Part shown: positions 1 to 48,344 of the stretch, piece after piece
How the letters are laid out: every line of letters begins with the position of its first letter
Numbering within the stretch: the stretch's first letter is position 1
NCBI RefSeq assembly: GCF_037176765.1
Contig: NC_090025.1
Coordinates: 176,126,040-176,190,039, forward strand
Direction: 5' to 3'
DNA: 64,000 nt
Origin: Anolis sagrei
Lineage: Eukaryota > Chordata > Lepidosauria > Squamata > Anolidae
Made by a program: the position numbers and the translations under genes
The notes under the pieces: model-generated
Databases searched by the model: none
Told to the model about the DNA's origin: nothing
Seen by the model: the letters and a program-made list of their open reading frames with translations, nothing else

Positions 1-690
1 GCGCGCGAAGGAGAAAGGCTTCTTGGCTTCCCAGTGCGAGCGTGGCCTATTCCAGGAGGTGTTCCCCCCGCAAGCCGCCGAGGAGCAGCTCCTCCGCCTC
101 CTGGAGCCCGGCCGCCCGCCTATCGCTGTCTACTGCGGCTTCGACCCGACCGCCGACTCGCTCCACGCCGGCCACCTCCTGCCTATCCTGGGCTTGCTGC
201 ACTTCCAGCGCGCGGGCCACGACGTCATCGCCCTGGTGGGCGGGGCCACGGCGCGGCTGGGCGACCCCAGCGGCCGCACCCAGGCGCGCGAGACTCTCTC
301 GGAGGAAGAGGCGCGCGCGCGGGCGGAGGGGCTGCGCGAGGGCCTCGAGCGGATCTTCCGCCACCACCGCGAGCTCTTCTGGGGCGGGGCGGGGGGCGCG
401 CGCCTGGGCCGCCTCACCCTCTTGGACAACGCCTCCTGGCTGGCGCGCGAGACCGTGCTGGGCTTCCTCTGCGGCGCCGGGGGCCGCCTGCGCATGGGCA
501 CTCTGCTCAGCCGCCAGAGCTGCCGGGCGCGCCTCGAGAGCCCCGAAGGCATGGGCCTGGCCGAGTTCCTCTACCCGGCCCTCCAGGCCTACGACTTCCT
601 CCACCTGCGCCGCCACCACGGCTGCCTCGTCCAGCTGGGCGGCGCCGACCAGATGGGCAACATCATGTCGGGATACGAGCTGGTCTCCAA
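1..690 (+). CDS. YARS2: YARS2 exon 1 (partial)
   Basis: The open frame starts at base 2 with no in-frame ATG before the conserved region, so the exon extends past the left edge. It is very GC-rich (CpG-island-like), as expected for a first exon at a housekeeping promoter. It ends TCC AA before the donor GTAAGG at 691. Confidence 0.95.
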
Positions 691-3600
691 GTAAGGAGGG
701 GTCAGGAAGGAAAGAGATGCTCCCTCTGAATCAGGGCCCTCCGGCTCCTGTTCTCCTGATGTTTTGAACTCCACCTCCCAGAATCCCTCACGATAAGCCA
801 TGCTGGCTGGTGTTTCTGGGAAGTGTAGTCTAAAGGCCCTGGAGCACCAAAGGTTGAGAACTACTGATACCCTCTTAAAGTGACAGTAGATTCAGGCTGA
901 ATCTACACCAGGCATGGGCAAACTTCATCTCCCAGAACCCCTCATGATAAGCCCCTGGAGTGCCAAATGTTGAGAACCACTGCTACCCTCTTAAAGTGAC
1001 AGTAGATTCAGGTTGCATCTACACCAGGCATGGGCAAACTTCATCCCCCCAGAATCCCTCATGATAAGCCATGCTGGCTGGCGTTTCTGGGAAATGTACT
1101 CAGTCGTTTGTTCAGTCGCTTCCGACGCTTTGTGACCTCATGGACCAGCCCAGGCCAGAGCTCCTTGTCAGCTGTGGCTATCCCCAGCTCCTTCAAAGTC
1201 AAGCCAGTCACTTCAAGGATACCGTCCATCCATCTTGCCCTTGGACTGGCCCGCTTCCTTTTTTCTTACATTTCCCCCAGCATCATTGTCTTCTCTAAGC
1301 TTTCCTGTCTTCTCATTATGTGGCCAACGTACTTCATCTTTGCCTATAATATCCTTCCTTCCAGTGAGCAATCAGGCATTATTTCCTGGTGTATGGGCTG
1401 GTTGAATCTTCTGGTGTCCAAGATACTCAGAATATTCCTCCAACACCACAGTTCAACATCTATCTTCCTTCATTCACCTTTCCTTATGGTCCAGCTCTCA
1501 CATCCATAGGTTACTACGGGGAATACCACTGCTTTAACTATTATTATGCTCCTGACACGACAAAAAAAACTAATTTTTTATTATCCCACTTTTTTCCCTA
1601 ATCAGGACTCAAAGCAGCGAACAACATATAAAAAGCAAAGACATAACATACACTAAAAATCAGCACTCCCTCCTGATGTTATGCCCACATCTATGGCAGG
1701 CATCCTCACAGATTGTGAGGTCTGTTGGAAACTAGGCAAGTGTGGTTTTTACGTCTGTGGAATGTCCAGAGTGGGAGAAAGAACTCTTGTCTGTTTCAGA
1801 TACGTGTGAATGTTGTAGTCGATAACTAATCTTTGGTCTGAGTGATACTTGTATCATTTCAGCTCCTTCTGAAAATAAATATATCTGAATGCTAGATCTT
1901 GATGAAGATGTTCTCAAGGAAATGGACATATCCATGCAAATAACTGATCGGAGTGTGCAGAGGACTAGGGTGATAGAGATGTTTGACACATCATATTGCA
2001 AAGACATACCTTTGAAGTCTGTCATGATTTCTGAGTTATTTTGTAGAAAAGGTTGTGCTAACATTCTGCTAAGTGTTGTATTGCCAACAAAGGTCAGTGC
2101 CACGTTGGCAAGAAATCTAATGCTATTGTTGTCACTTTGCCTCCTGTCAGGGTTACGGGTGAAGATGTATTTGGAATAACTGTGCCACTGATTACAAATA
2201 CTGTTGGAAATAAATTGGGGAAATCTGCTGGCAATGCAGTCTGGCTAAACAGAAACAAGACCTCTCCTTTTGAACTATACCAGTTTTTTGTCCGACAGCC
2301 AGATAATATTGTGAAAAGGCAAGTATTAGATCTCCACTTCATTAAGTGTTCTTAAAAAGCTATGTTAAAAAGAAAAAAGACATTGTTGGTGTGTTCTAGT
2401 GGTTATAGTGACTTCCCAACCAACTCTGGATTTTGTAGTATAATCTCTGACCATTGGCCATACTAGAGGACATAGCCCAAAGGATTGGGAGATATTGGGT
2501 GAGAATACATCCCGTTTAGACTACTGCAACGCTCTCTATGTGGGGTTGCCTCTGAAGACTGCCCGGAAGCTTCAATCAGTCCAACGCGCGGCAGCCAGAT
2601 TGCTAACAGGGGCGGGGTACAGAGACCATACGACCCCTCTGTTACGCCAGCTCCACTGGCTGCCGATCAGCTTCCGTGCACAATTCAAAGTGTGGCTTTT
2701 GACCTATAAAGCCCTAAACGGCTCTGGCCCAGTTTACCTGTCCGAACGGATTCTCCCCTATGAACCATCAAGGCTATTAAGATCTTCCGGGGGGGGCTGC
2801 TCTCGGTCCCACCACCCTCGCAATCACGGTTGGTGGGGACGAGGGACAGGGCCTTCTCGGTGGTGGCTCCCCGGCTTTGGAACTCCCTCCCACTAGAGAT
2901 CAGATCGGCCCCCTCCCTCCTGACGTTCAGGAAATTACTAAAAACCTGGCTCTGGAATGTGGCATTTGAGGACTGAACCTAGAACCTCTCCTTGTGATGA
3001 ATTATGATTAACTGTGACTATGAGTTTGACTATGACCATGACTGGATTGACGATTTGGCTTAGGTAATTGTAATGATGATGTTTTATTGTACTGTATTGC
3101 ACTATTTTAATATGTAATGACTTTGTATTTGTTGTTCTTTATATGATTGTATTATATACATGCTGTAAACCGACCTGAGTCCTTCGCCGAGGTGAGAAGG
3201 CTGGCATAGAAAACTAATAAATAAATAAATGAATGAATGAATGAATGAATATGAGACTGGAACTAAAGAGAGTCAGATCACATTTCCACTCAGGCCTGAA
3301 GTGTCTAAGGTTTCTATAAACTGAATTAATTTCTAGGAAAAAAAGGTGATGTGTAAATAAGAACATACTCTTCTTTGCACCAAAGGTCCAGGCCGCATTA
3401 TTCCTCTAGTTAAGATTAAAGATGCACCCAGTATATTCAACCATTATAAATAATTAAGGAGACATTTCAGATGTGTCCTAGGATTTATAAGCTTACTGAC
3501 AAATCTGAAAGAATTGTGTTGATTAATGATACACTGACGTTTTTAAAGAGTATGCAGATACTCTTTAAGGTTCTGCTACAGTTCTGTCGACACAAAGACT

Positions 3601-5428
3601 TTACAACTCTGCTCAGTGTAGCATTAATCTTGTCATTTCCTATGTGCTTACTGCTAATGTAGCAGTATTTTTAGTAACAAAAACATTGTGATAACATATT
3701 CTCCATTTTAAATAAGTAGTCTTTAACCAAGCTTGATTGTTTATTTTTTGGAGAAAAATAATTTCCATGACAGGACATAGACTCAGGGACAGAAACAAAC
3801 ATACATTTATTGTGTCCGGTACTGAGGCAAAGTGTTGCTGTCTTTTTTAAGGTATCTGAAGCTTTTCACTTTCCTTCCTCTTCCGGAAATCGATCACATT
3901 ATGGAAATGCATGCTAAAGAGCCTGAGAAATGGGGACCGCAGAAACGACTTGCTGCTGAAGTAACTAAACTTGTTCATGGCAAAGAAGGTCTGGAATCTG
4001 CTAAGAGGTAAAGGCCGTTTTAGGTGGCAAAAACGCTTATGTTGGTAATCAGTTCCTGCAAAAATTGGTTGTAATACAAATGTTGATTATTCCTTTTTTT
4101 TCTTTTTTTAACCCCCCCCCCCCCCAGAAGTACAAGGGCCCTTTATTACAGTGATATAGCGGCACTGGAGACTATGTCTGATCAAGAACTACAGGAACTC
4201 TTCAGTGAGGCACCATATGTTGAGCTGCTGCTTGAACCTGGAACAACAGTACTCGATTTGTGTCGGAAAGCTAACGCTATTGCGGATGGGCCAAGAGGGT
4301 GAGCTGATTCTCAATTTCCAAGGGAGTGTTTTACAATAATCCTACCAGACCTTTCTTGTATTATATTCCCATGAAGTGTCCTATGTGGGATTAAAATTTT
4401 GCTATTGCAAGGTGTAGGACATTGTAATTGTGAGTTTGGGGGGGGGGGGCGGTGTCAAGATGACAAGTTAACGAGGCTAGAGTCTAAGGGCAATTTAAGA
4501 TCTCCCATTCATCAAGATGGCAGACATAAAAATGGTAGATATTTGCCGATGCAGAAGATAGCACTAAAGTTCATTTTCATAGAATCATAAAGTTGGAAGA
4601 GACCACATAGGCAATCTAGTCATTGGACCTGCAGAAAAAGAACAATCAAAGCACCTCGACAGATGGCCATTCAGCCTGTTTAAAAGCCTCCCAAGGGAGG
4701 AGCTTCCACCACACTCTGAAGCAGACTCCTTTTGTTGCAGATGTTTTCAATGGAATCAGTTCCACAATCAGAATGAGTTTCAGTAGTTTCATTGCAGCAT
4801 CCTGGACAAATAAAGAACTTGATAGCAACAGATCATGAGGCCAAATTTACTGTGGTACTCCACTATTTCATTCTCATTTCAATTACATCTTTGTTACTGT
4901 TAACTGAGTTGGCAAACAAACAGCATTAGCACTGTAGTATTTCTACTTTGAGCTACCCCTTTGTAATCTCATACTGGGATAGTGTCTGTGTGTCAGTGAA
5001 CTGTTCACTTTAGTAATTAGGAGCTAACTGGCCATTCCTCTACCTGGTGCTCTCCTACTCTTGTAATTTATTGTCAACATAGCTATTGCAGGGGGGTGAT
5101 ATGAGTTGTAATCAAACACATCTAAATACTAGCAGAAAAAGGTTGCTCAAACCTATTTGGTATACATCACTGAAATTCATTGGATTCTCAATTTGTTTAT
5201 ACCAATTTCTTCTTCCATTTCATCTGATTACACAATTTCTTTTCAAGGTATCGTGATATAACAAGTGGCGGAGTTTCTATAAACCACGTCAAAGTTACTG
5301 ATCCTGATGCTATTCTTGTTCTTGGACAACATATTTTGCGGAATGGTTTGTCACTCCTTCGGATTGGAAAGAGAAATTACTATATTGTGAAATGGCTGCA
5401 GTTGTCACATGAAGAGCAAATCTGTTAA
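1..5428 (+). CDS. YARS2: YARS2, mitochondrial tyrosyl-tRNA synthetase (5 exons, 5' end outside window)
   Basis: The gene charges mitochondrial tRNA-Tyr with tyrosine in the matrix (class Ic synthetase). Five exons join in frame (1-690, 2151-2318, 3852-4007, 4128-4298, 5248-5428), and every intron splits a codon after base 2. About 454 residues are visible; human YARS2 has 477, so the start codon and import peptide lie left of the window. Exon 1 carries the tyrosine pocket and HIGH-like motif ([15 protein letters not shown]), the GDPSGR loop and [11 protein letters not shown]. Exon 2 carries the KMSKS-like KLGKS. Exons 4 and 5 give the S4-like tRNA-binding tail ending KWLQL plus seven extra residues (SHEEQIC). 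It lies tail to tail with DNM1L, as in human. Intron 2 uses a GC donor. Identity is very secure; only the left edge is unknown. Confidence 0.97.
775..1098 (+). repeat. Direct repeat of about 120-150 bp, 2.3 copies
   Basis: The phrases CATGGGCAAACTTCAT, CCCTCTTAAAGTGACAGTAG and GATAAGCC recur in the same order from about 775, 930 and 1050. The middle copy lacks the CATGCTGGCTGG segment present in the outer two. Confidence 0.7.
1098..1545 (-). mobile_element. BovB (RTE) LINE fragment, antisense
   Basis: The minus strand resembles the C-terminal end of the BovB ORF. The plus strand shows its mirror phrases (CATGGACCAGCCCAGGCCAG; CTTATGGTCCAGCTCTCAC) matching the better BovB copy at 47476-48092. 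The fragment is old and 5'-truncated. Confidence 0.75.
1685..1830 (+). mobile_element. Penelope-like element arm, worn fragment
   Basis: The text CATCTATGGCAGGCATCCTC, then GTGAGGTCTGTTGGAA and a GTCTGTGGAATGTCCAG stretch, matches the terminal arms of the better copies at 27647 and 53475. Confidence 0.6.
2151..2318 (+). CDS. YARS2: YARS2 exon 2
   Basis: Acceptor CTGTCAG precedes 2151. The exon encodes [14 protein letters not shown], then the catalytic [14 protein letters not shown] and [15 protein letters not shown]. It ends GTG AAA AG; the next bases are GCAAGT, a GC donor. Confidence 0.95.
2319..3851 (+). other. YARS2 intron 2 (GC-AG)
   Basis: Apart from the LINE tail at 2495-3250, the sequence is AT-rich and featureless to my eye. 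Confidence 0.6.
2495..3250 (+). mobile_element. CR1/L2-type LINE, 3' end
   Basis: In YARS2 intron 2 a reading frame encodes the C-terminal end of a non-LTR reverse transcriptase ([13 protein letters not shown], then AARLLTGAG and [15 protein letters not shown]). An AT-rich 3' UTR with CCTGAGTCC and a tail of ATAA then GAAT repeats follows. It is heavily 5'-truncated. The same family recurs in both orientations across the window. Confidence 0.85.
3852..4007 (+). CDS. YARS2: YARS2 exon 3
   Basis: Acceptor TTTTTTAAG; the exon encodes [19 protein letters not shown], then [18 protein letters not shown]. The donor is GTAAAG after AAG AG. Confidence 0.95.
4128..4298 (+). CDS. YARS2: YARS2 exon 4
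   Basis: The acceptor follows a run of about 15 C, giving an unusually pure pyrimidine tract. The exon encodes [18 protein letters not shown], then [17 protein letters not shown]. The donor is GTGAGC. Confidence 0.95.
4299..5247 (+). other. YARS2 intron 4
   Basis: The intron contains a G-run near 4438-4449 and an antisense CR1 fragment at about 4575-4830. The remainder shows nothing recognisable. Confidence 0.6.
4575..4830 (-). mobile_element. CR1-type LINE 3' fragment, antisense
   Basis: The plus strand begins CATAGAATCATAAAGTTGGA, the complement of the classic CR1 tail. It continues with CAGATGGCCATTCAGCCT and GGAGCTTCCACCACACTC, shared with the CR1 pieces at 50676 and 51206. Confidence 0.75.
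5248..5428 (+). CDS. YARS2: YARS2 exon 5 (terminal)
   Basis: Acceptor TTTCAAG. The exon encodes the S4-like end [16 protein letters not shown], then [18 protein letters not shown] and YYIVKWLQL, and continues seven codons (SHEEQIC) before TAA at 5426-5428. As I recall the human protein, it stops directly after KWLQL. Confidence 0.95.
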
Positions 5429-5657
5429 CCCTTTTTCGGGTATATTATAAAAGCGCGCATTGCCTGAAGGCCTTCCAGACCTTCATATAACGTTAAATGG
5501 GACATCTGTGGTGTCAGTACTTTTTTCTCACTGTGTGAGATTTAAACTATAGGATCACTTGGAAAATGGATGATATCTCATTTCGTACTTCGAATCACAA
5601 AATATGTAGATTCTACCCAAATAATGTAAAAGTTGAAAAATTGGTAATATTGCCTAC

Positions 5658-5663
5658 AATAAA
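5658..5663 (+). terminator. Candidate YARS2 poly(A) signal (proximal)
   Basis: AATAAA lies about 230 bases after the YARS2 stop. A second AATAAA lies at 5904-5909. Which one is used cannot be told from sequence alone. Confidence 0.5.
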
Positions 5664-5903
5664 AAACACCAAATAACTTTTCACTTATATTGTTTGTATT
5701 ACAAAAAATATGAATGCAAATATTGATGTGAAAAAGCAGCCTTCCAGACTGAATAGTGTGGATTCCTGTTTGATATCACTATTCCTGACCTTTCCAGGGT
5801 ATATTTTTGTAAACATTTTATTATCACTCAGATGTTGGATACTGTTTCATTTCAGCCATGCAGTTCTATCAGGTGCGTCCTGTTAAATTCTTTTTGAATA
5901 TTA

Positions 5904-5909
5904 AATAAA
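5904..5909 (+). terminator. Candidate YARS2 poly(A) signal (distal)
   Basis: AATAAA within TTAAATAAATATG, followed by T-rich and GT-containing sequence, about 475 bases after the stop. Confidence 0.45.
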
Positions 5910-8900
5910 TATGTACATTTCTAGAGTTCTGTTTACTTGGACAATGTAAGTGTATTTTAAAGAAAGGTAAGTGTTATTGAGCTACTTCTCAACATGAGTG
6001 GCTGACCAATTTTGCAATTCCATGAAATCCTTGAAGCACATGAGCTGCAACTAGCCTGTAGTTATGCACACTTTTTAAACAGGTGCCTTCACAAGTAAAA
6101 TTTGAAGCCATACTTCAAAGGGTGATTTATTAATGTAAAACTCATTTTTACCATAATTGGATTTATTTACAATAGTTGCTACATACATACAGTACTCTTG
6201 TCTAATCTTGTGTTTATATAAGTTGAAGAATTTCACCATTCTTATCAGTTTTTTGATATCATAAATCGCACTCGACAGTGATTTTTGAAATATGGCAAGA
6301 TACATGGCTATGTTAAACACGGCTTCTGTTATTTTAGGTGCATCAGTCTACTAAAGACAGGAAGAGCACTGGAAATGAAGTCACACCCAGATGGCCTTAA
6401 AACTATGTAATATGTACATAGCATGCTAAATTTCAGATCGCTTTTCTCTCCTGTATGAGACATAAAATTAAGAGTGCTAGTACAGAAGTGGCAATAATAG
6501 CTGCCATTTTAAATTGGTTCACAGCTGTTGACAAATATCCACACAGTTTGCAACTATGTAAATTTAAACTACTAGGCTGCTTTGGAAACTCCACTGCAGT
6601 CTAACCTGAGACTGGATTGTCTGGTACAGGCTTGTCCTTCAAAACCTAGAGGATTATAATCTAGGAAGATAAAATTTTATTTTAAAGCACACGAAGGACT
6701 TGGGTTTCATGGTATGGAGCTCATACTCTGCGACCTATACTTTGAACTCTCAGACCTATACTTTGAGTCTCAGAAAGGCATAATCTATAGGTTGCATATA
6801 TCACAGCCAAGCTAGAGGAACACAACTTTGGGATTCATTTTACTGACTAGCTCACTATCTGGGATAGAATGAAGAGTAATATTATGGGTCATCCCATTAA
6901 ACAACTTTCTGAGGGCTGTTCATCTCCTTAAAAAGGCTAGTACTGAGTTCACCAATTTCACTTGGTTGGCAGCACCTGCCACTGTTCCCTTGGAGGAAAA
7001 TGGACATTTTTGGGACTGATTTAGAACCCATTTTAAAAAGTTAAGTAGGAGTTGGGAAAAAATTAGGAAGGAGGGGGGTCTCAAAAATGTCTATTCACTT
7101 TCAGAATAGATTCTAAAAGTGATAAGTCTTATAATGCCCTTTCATACGGTTAAGACAAATTAATGCTCACACTTAGGGAGACAATTGTATGCAATAAGTT
7201 CCACTCAGCATATATTTAGACAATTTCATCATTTATGTTTTAGTCCTTCAAAAGACAGGATACATTTACAAACTAATTTTAACTTTCTAGTCAGCAGCAA
7301 AACTTGAAGTACTTCCGAAGCACTCCTAAAGAGGAAATAGTTTCCAACATTCACAAAAAGTTTTTGGCAGGTAGATTAATTTGTTTTGTTCCGGGCATTT
7401 AAAGTATGTGACAATAGACTTTTAGAAGAGCCCATTTTCAAACAGTTAAATAAAAAGTAACTGTTTGCATTTATATTATGAGTAATTTAGACAAAATAAT
7501 TTGGTTCTTCCTTTCAAAAATATGTTTGCCAATGCAGCAAATTGTACTGATGTGACAGATTCAGCTGTTTAAGGATATCTTTTAACCATTTACACTGGCA
7601 AATATTTGAAGGAGGAGGATACCGAGTAAACCAGTTATCAGAAATATCACATATAATGTGAAGAGGTTCTACATTGTCAGACACTAGTGCAGGCTTACTA
7701 GTGAGAGGAATTTCTCAGTCAGGTGGTAGACTGAGTTTAGGATTGATCTTGACCCCATAAATTTTTCAAATATGCCAGAAGTGATCCTCAGCAGAATTTT
7801 ATTGTCATGTGATTAAAATGCCTCAAGTAAAAATGCATTGCAGTTCTAATGTAATGGGTGGAAAAGACAACTCATTTTCAAACTGTTGGTGAATACTCTG
7901 ATTAATTTTAAAAAAAAATACATTCTGTCCTAAGTGTTTTAGAACACCATTTTAACTGGGTTGCTGTGAGTTTTCTGGACTGTATGGCCATGTTCCAGAA
8001 GCATTTTCTACTGAAGTTTCACTCACATCTACGGCAGGCATCCTCAGAGGTTGTGAGGTCAACAGACCTCACAAACTGAGGATGCCTGCCGTAGATGTGG
8101 ATAAAACGTCAGGAGAAAATGCTTCTGGAACATCGCCGTACATCCTGGAAAACTCACAGCAACCCAATGATTCCAGTCATGTAAGCCTTCAACAACACAC
8201 CATCTTAACTTTTTATCATGCTGTATAAATGTTGAGTGGATAAAACGTTTACCACGTGTATGAAGCCCACACATTTTCCATGAGCATAGAAGTTGAGAAT
8301 GGGCACTGTAACGTAATGTAACATAAGTAGATCAAAGTGAGCTTAATACGTGTATTTCTGACATGATTCCTTGGTGTAAGTCAAAATTATAGAACCCTGA
8401 GAAACTGGATTTCATTAACTAAGTGAACTCTAGTTATGTGGGGGAAAACATAACAGCATAATGATAGACTACAGCAATATAAATCAATCTGATGGACAAC
8501 TTCATGTTGTGTAAAGATTCTCATTGGACTGCAAACCTCATCATCCCATAGCAGTAGAGCAATGGTGATGAATAGTGGGAGCTACAGTCCAACATGGAGT
8601 GAGGTGGGGCTACAAATTGCCCATTTCTACCCATCCCCCATTTCCACATTTATTTAAAGAAAAACATGTCCTCTATGGTTTTAAGGCTGCTGCTTTTTAA
8701 TTTGCAACTCTTAAATAGATGGTCCCAGGGTCTTGGTCTGGTCCCTAACCAAAAAGGTGATGGAAGTCAAAGGTTCTGAGGAACTCTGATTTCTCCTTGG
8801 CTGACATTGCCTCTCAGCAGAATCCCTATTTAAAAATTATTCCAGATGTATCTAAATTAAAAACCCACCAATGCAGCTTAGAAGTTAACCAAAGATTTCT

Positions 8901-9409
8901 TTAAAGTTCTAAAACATGAGGTCACACATTACACAAGTTATGACAGTTTTTCTACTGTGCTGTTTATATCCGTGAGATCTGAATGCATGCAATTTAATTC
9001 ATTTATAAAGAAGATACTGTGGTGTCCTTTCTTCATGGGTGAAAAAAACTATTTTGCAAAAGCAGCTGGAAAAGCTACATCACAATACTACACTGTTCAT
9101 CCTATCCACGGGCAACTCATTTAGCAAGCCAGGCACTGGAATTGTATATAGTTCCTTCCCCAGTTTTAATTCAAACCCAGTTCCTTAGGGGAGAACAGAC
9201 TTGTCCTTTGCACCAGAGAACTGGAAGGGGAAATGATTAAATATGACTTGTTTTGCAAAATACAGCATACTGTTCTGTCTGTAGAAAGCCAAACCAAATG
9301 TCTTTTACATGAGCATTTATACATACTGCAGTACACTTAGGGAGTTCATGAGTATATAACGCCTAGCAATTTTCAAGTCATCCATTTCTTCATCAAAGTG
9401 GAGAAGCCT
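5910..9409. other. Convergent 3' region between YARS2 and DNM1L
   Basis: There is no coding signal. The DNM1L 3' UTR must begin at 9409 and run leftwards; minus-strand AATAAA candidates occur near 8650, 6672 and 6161. Apart from the hairpin insertion at 7957-8196 the stretch looks single-copy and AT-rich, consistent with a long 3' UTR plus spacer. Confidence 0.6.
7957..8196 (-). mobile_element. Penelope-derived hairpin, 240 bp, 13-bp TSD
   Basis: The two halves are inverted copies: GGGTTGCTGTGAGTTTTC on the left answers GAAAACTCACAGCAACCC on the right, with the arm text (GGCAGGCATCCTCAGAGG) meeting in the middle. It is flanked by 13-bp duplications at 7944-7956 and 8197-8209 with one mismatch. 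The arms match the termini of the GIY-YIG-bearing copy at 27647-28764. No coding part remains. Confidence 0.85.
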
Positions 9410-47050
<37,641 letters not shown>

Positions 47051-47250
47051 AGCAGGAAACGGAGGCAGGAGGCCTCAAACGCTAGGATTCTGCAGGAGGA
47101 TCTAAAGTGGGTACTAGGATAGACAGATACTCCAGTGATGAGGTACTTAGGCTGCATTATAGAGCCTTCTCCATTGTAGAAGGGATGCACTTTGACTCCA
47201 GGCTGTGAAATCATGGGAGTTTTCCAAGGCCAAAGAGTGCAATTAGAATA

Positions 47251-47338
47251 GAACAGGCATGGGCAAGCTTGGGCCCTCCAGGTGTTTTGGACTTCAAATC
47301 CTACAATTCCTAACAGCCTACCTGGAGGGCCCAAGCTT
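47251..47338. repeat. Short inverted repeat
   Basis: GCAAGCTTGGGCCCTCCAGG on the left answers CCTGGAGGGCCCAAGCTTGC on the right, only about 40 bases apart. A related half-copy lies at 23272-23335. Confidence 0.75.
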
Positions 47339-47475
47339 GCTATAAAGCAGTGGTTCTCAACCTTCCTAATGCCACGACCCCTTAATGTTATGGTGACCCC
47401 CAACCATAAAATTAGTTTCATTGCTACTTCACAACTGTCATTTTGCTGCTGTTCTGAATAGCAATGTAAATATCT

Positions 47476-48092
47476 ATGTGGAGGCTGTGACAGACTTTGT
47501 ATTTCTAGGTGCAAAGATTACTGCAGATGCAGACTGTGACCAGGAAATCAGAAGACGCTTACTTCTTGGGAGGAGAGCAATGTCCAATCTCGATAAAATA
47601 GTAAAGAGCAGAGACATCACACTGGCAACAAAGATCCGCCTAGTCAAAGCCATGGTATTCCCTGTAGTCACCTACGGATGTGAGAGCTGGACCTTAGGTA
47701 AGGCTGAGCAAAGGAAGATCGATGCTTTTGAACTGTGGTGTTGGAGGAAAGTGCTGAGAGTGACTTGGACCGCGAGAAGATCCAACCAGTCCATCCTCCA
47801 AGAAATAAAGCCCAACTGCTCATTGGAGGGAAGGATACTAGAGACAAAGTTGAAGTCCTTTGGCCACATCATGAGGAGACAGCAAACCCTGGAGAAGACA
47901 ATTATGCTGGGGAAAGTGGAAGGTAAAAGGAAGAGGGGCCGACCAAGGACAAGATGGATGGATGGCATCCTTGAAGTGACTGGACTGACCTTGAAGGAGC
48001 TGGGGGTGGTGACGGCCGACAGGGAGCTCTGGCGTGGGCTGGTCCATGAGGTCACGAGTCGGAGACGACTGAACGAATGAACAACAACAACA
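47476..48092 (+). mobile_element. BovB (RTE) LINE 3' end, 21-bp TSD
   Basis: It is flanked by 21-bp duplications with one mismatch (47455-47475 and 48093-48113) and ends in ACAACAACAACA. The reading frame gives the BovB C-terminal part: [78 protein letters not shown] and GRPRTRWMDGI. The frame is open over about 200 codons and lacks the endonuclease and RT core. Confidence 0.92.
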
Positions 48093-48281
48093 TGAATAGT
48101 AATGTAAATATCTGATATTCAAGATGTATTTTCATACACTGGACCAAATTTGGCACAAAGACCCAATACACCCAAATTTAAATACTGGTGGGATTGGGGA
48201 AGAGTATTAGTTTTGTCCTGTGGGAGTTGTAGTTGCTGGGATTTATAGTTCACCTACAATCAAAGAGCATTCTGAACTCCA

Positions 48282-48344
48282 CCGCCTAGGCAAAGCCATG
48301 GTATTCCCTGTAGTAACCTACGGATGTGAGAGCTGGACCTTAGG
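48282..48344 (+). repeat. 63-bp BovB patch inside the hAT element
   Basis: 61 of 63 bases match 47636-47698 in the nested BovB. It starts and stops inside the BovB ORF, without a LINE tail or target duplication. Confidence 0.88.

Larger units (their letters stand above)
691..2150 (+). other. YARS2 intron 1: tandem unit, BovB and Penelope fragments
   Basis: The intron holds a direct repeat (about 775-1098), an antisense BovB piece (about 1098-1545), a SINE-like tail, and a worn Penelope-like arm (about 1685-1830). Nothing gene-like is seen in it. Confidence 0.7.

Noticed and set aside
34-767. Long alternative-frame and antisense reading frames over YARS2 exon 1
   Set aside because: High GC removes stop codons; the products are low-complexity Pro/Arg/Ala text, while the real frame encodes conserved synthetase motifs.
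47474-48122. Antisense frames over the BovB copy
   Set aside because: Mirror of the BovB ORF; the plus-strand frame carries the conserved residues.
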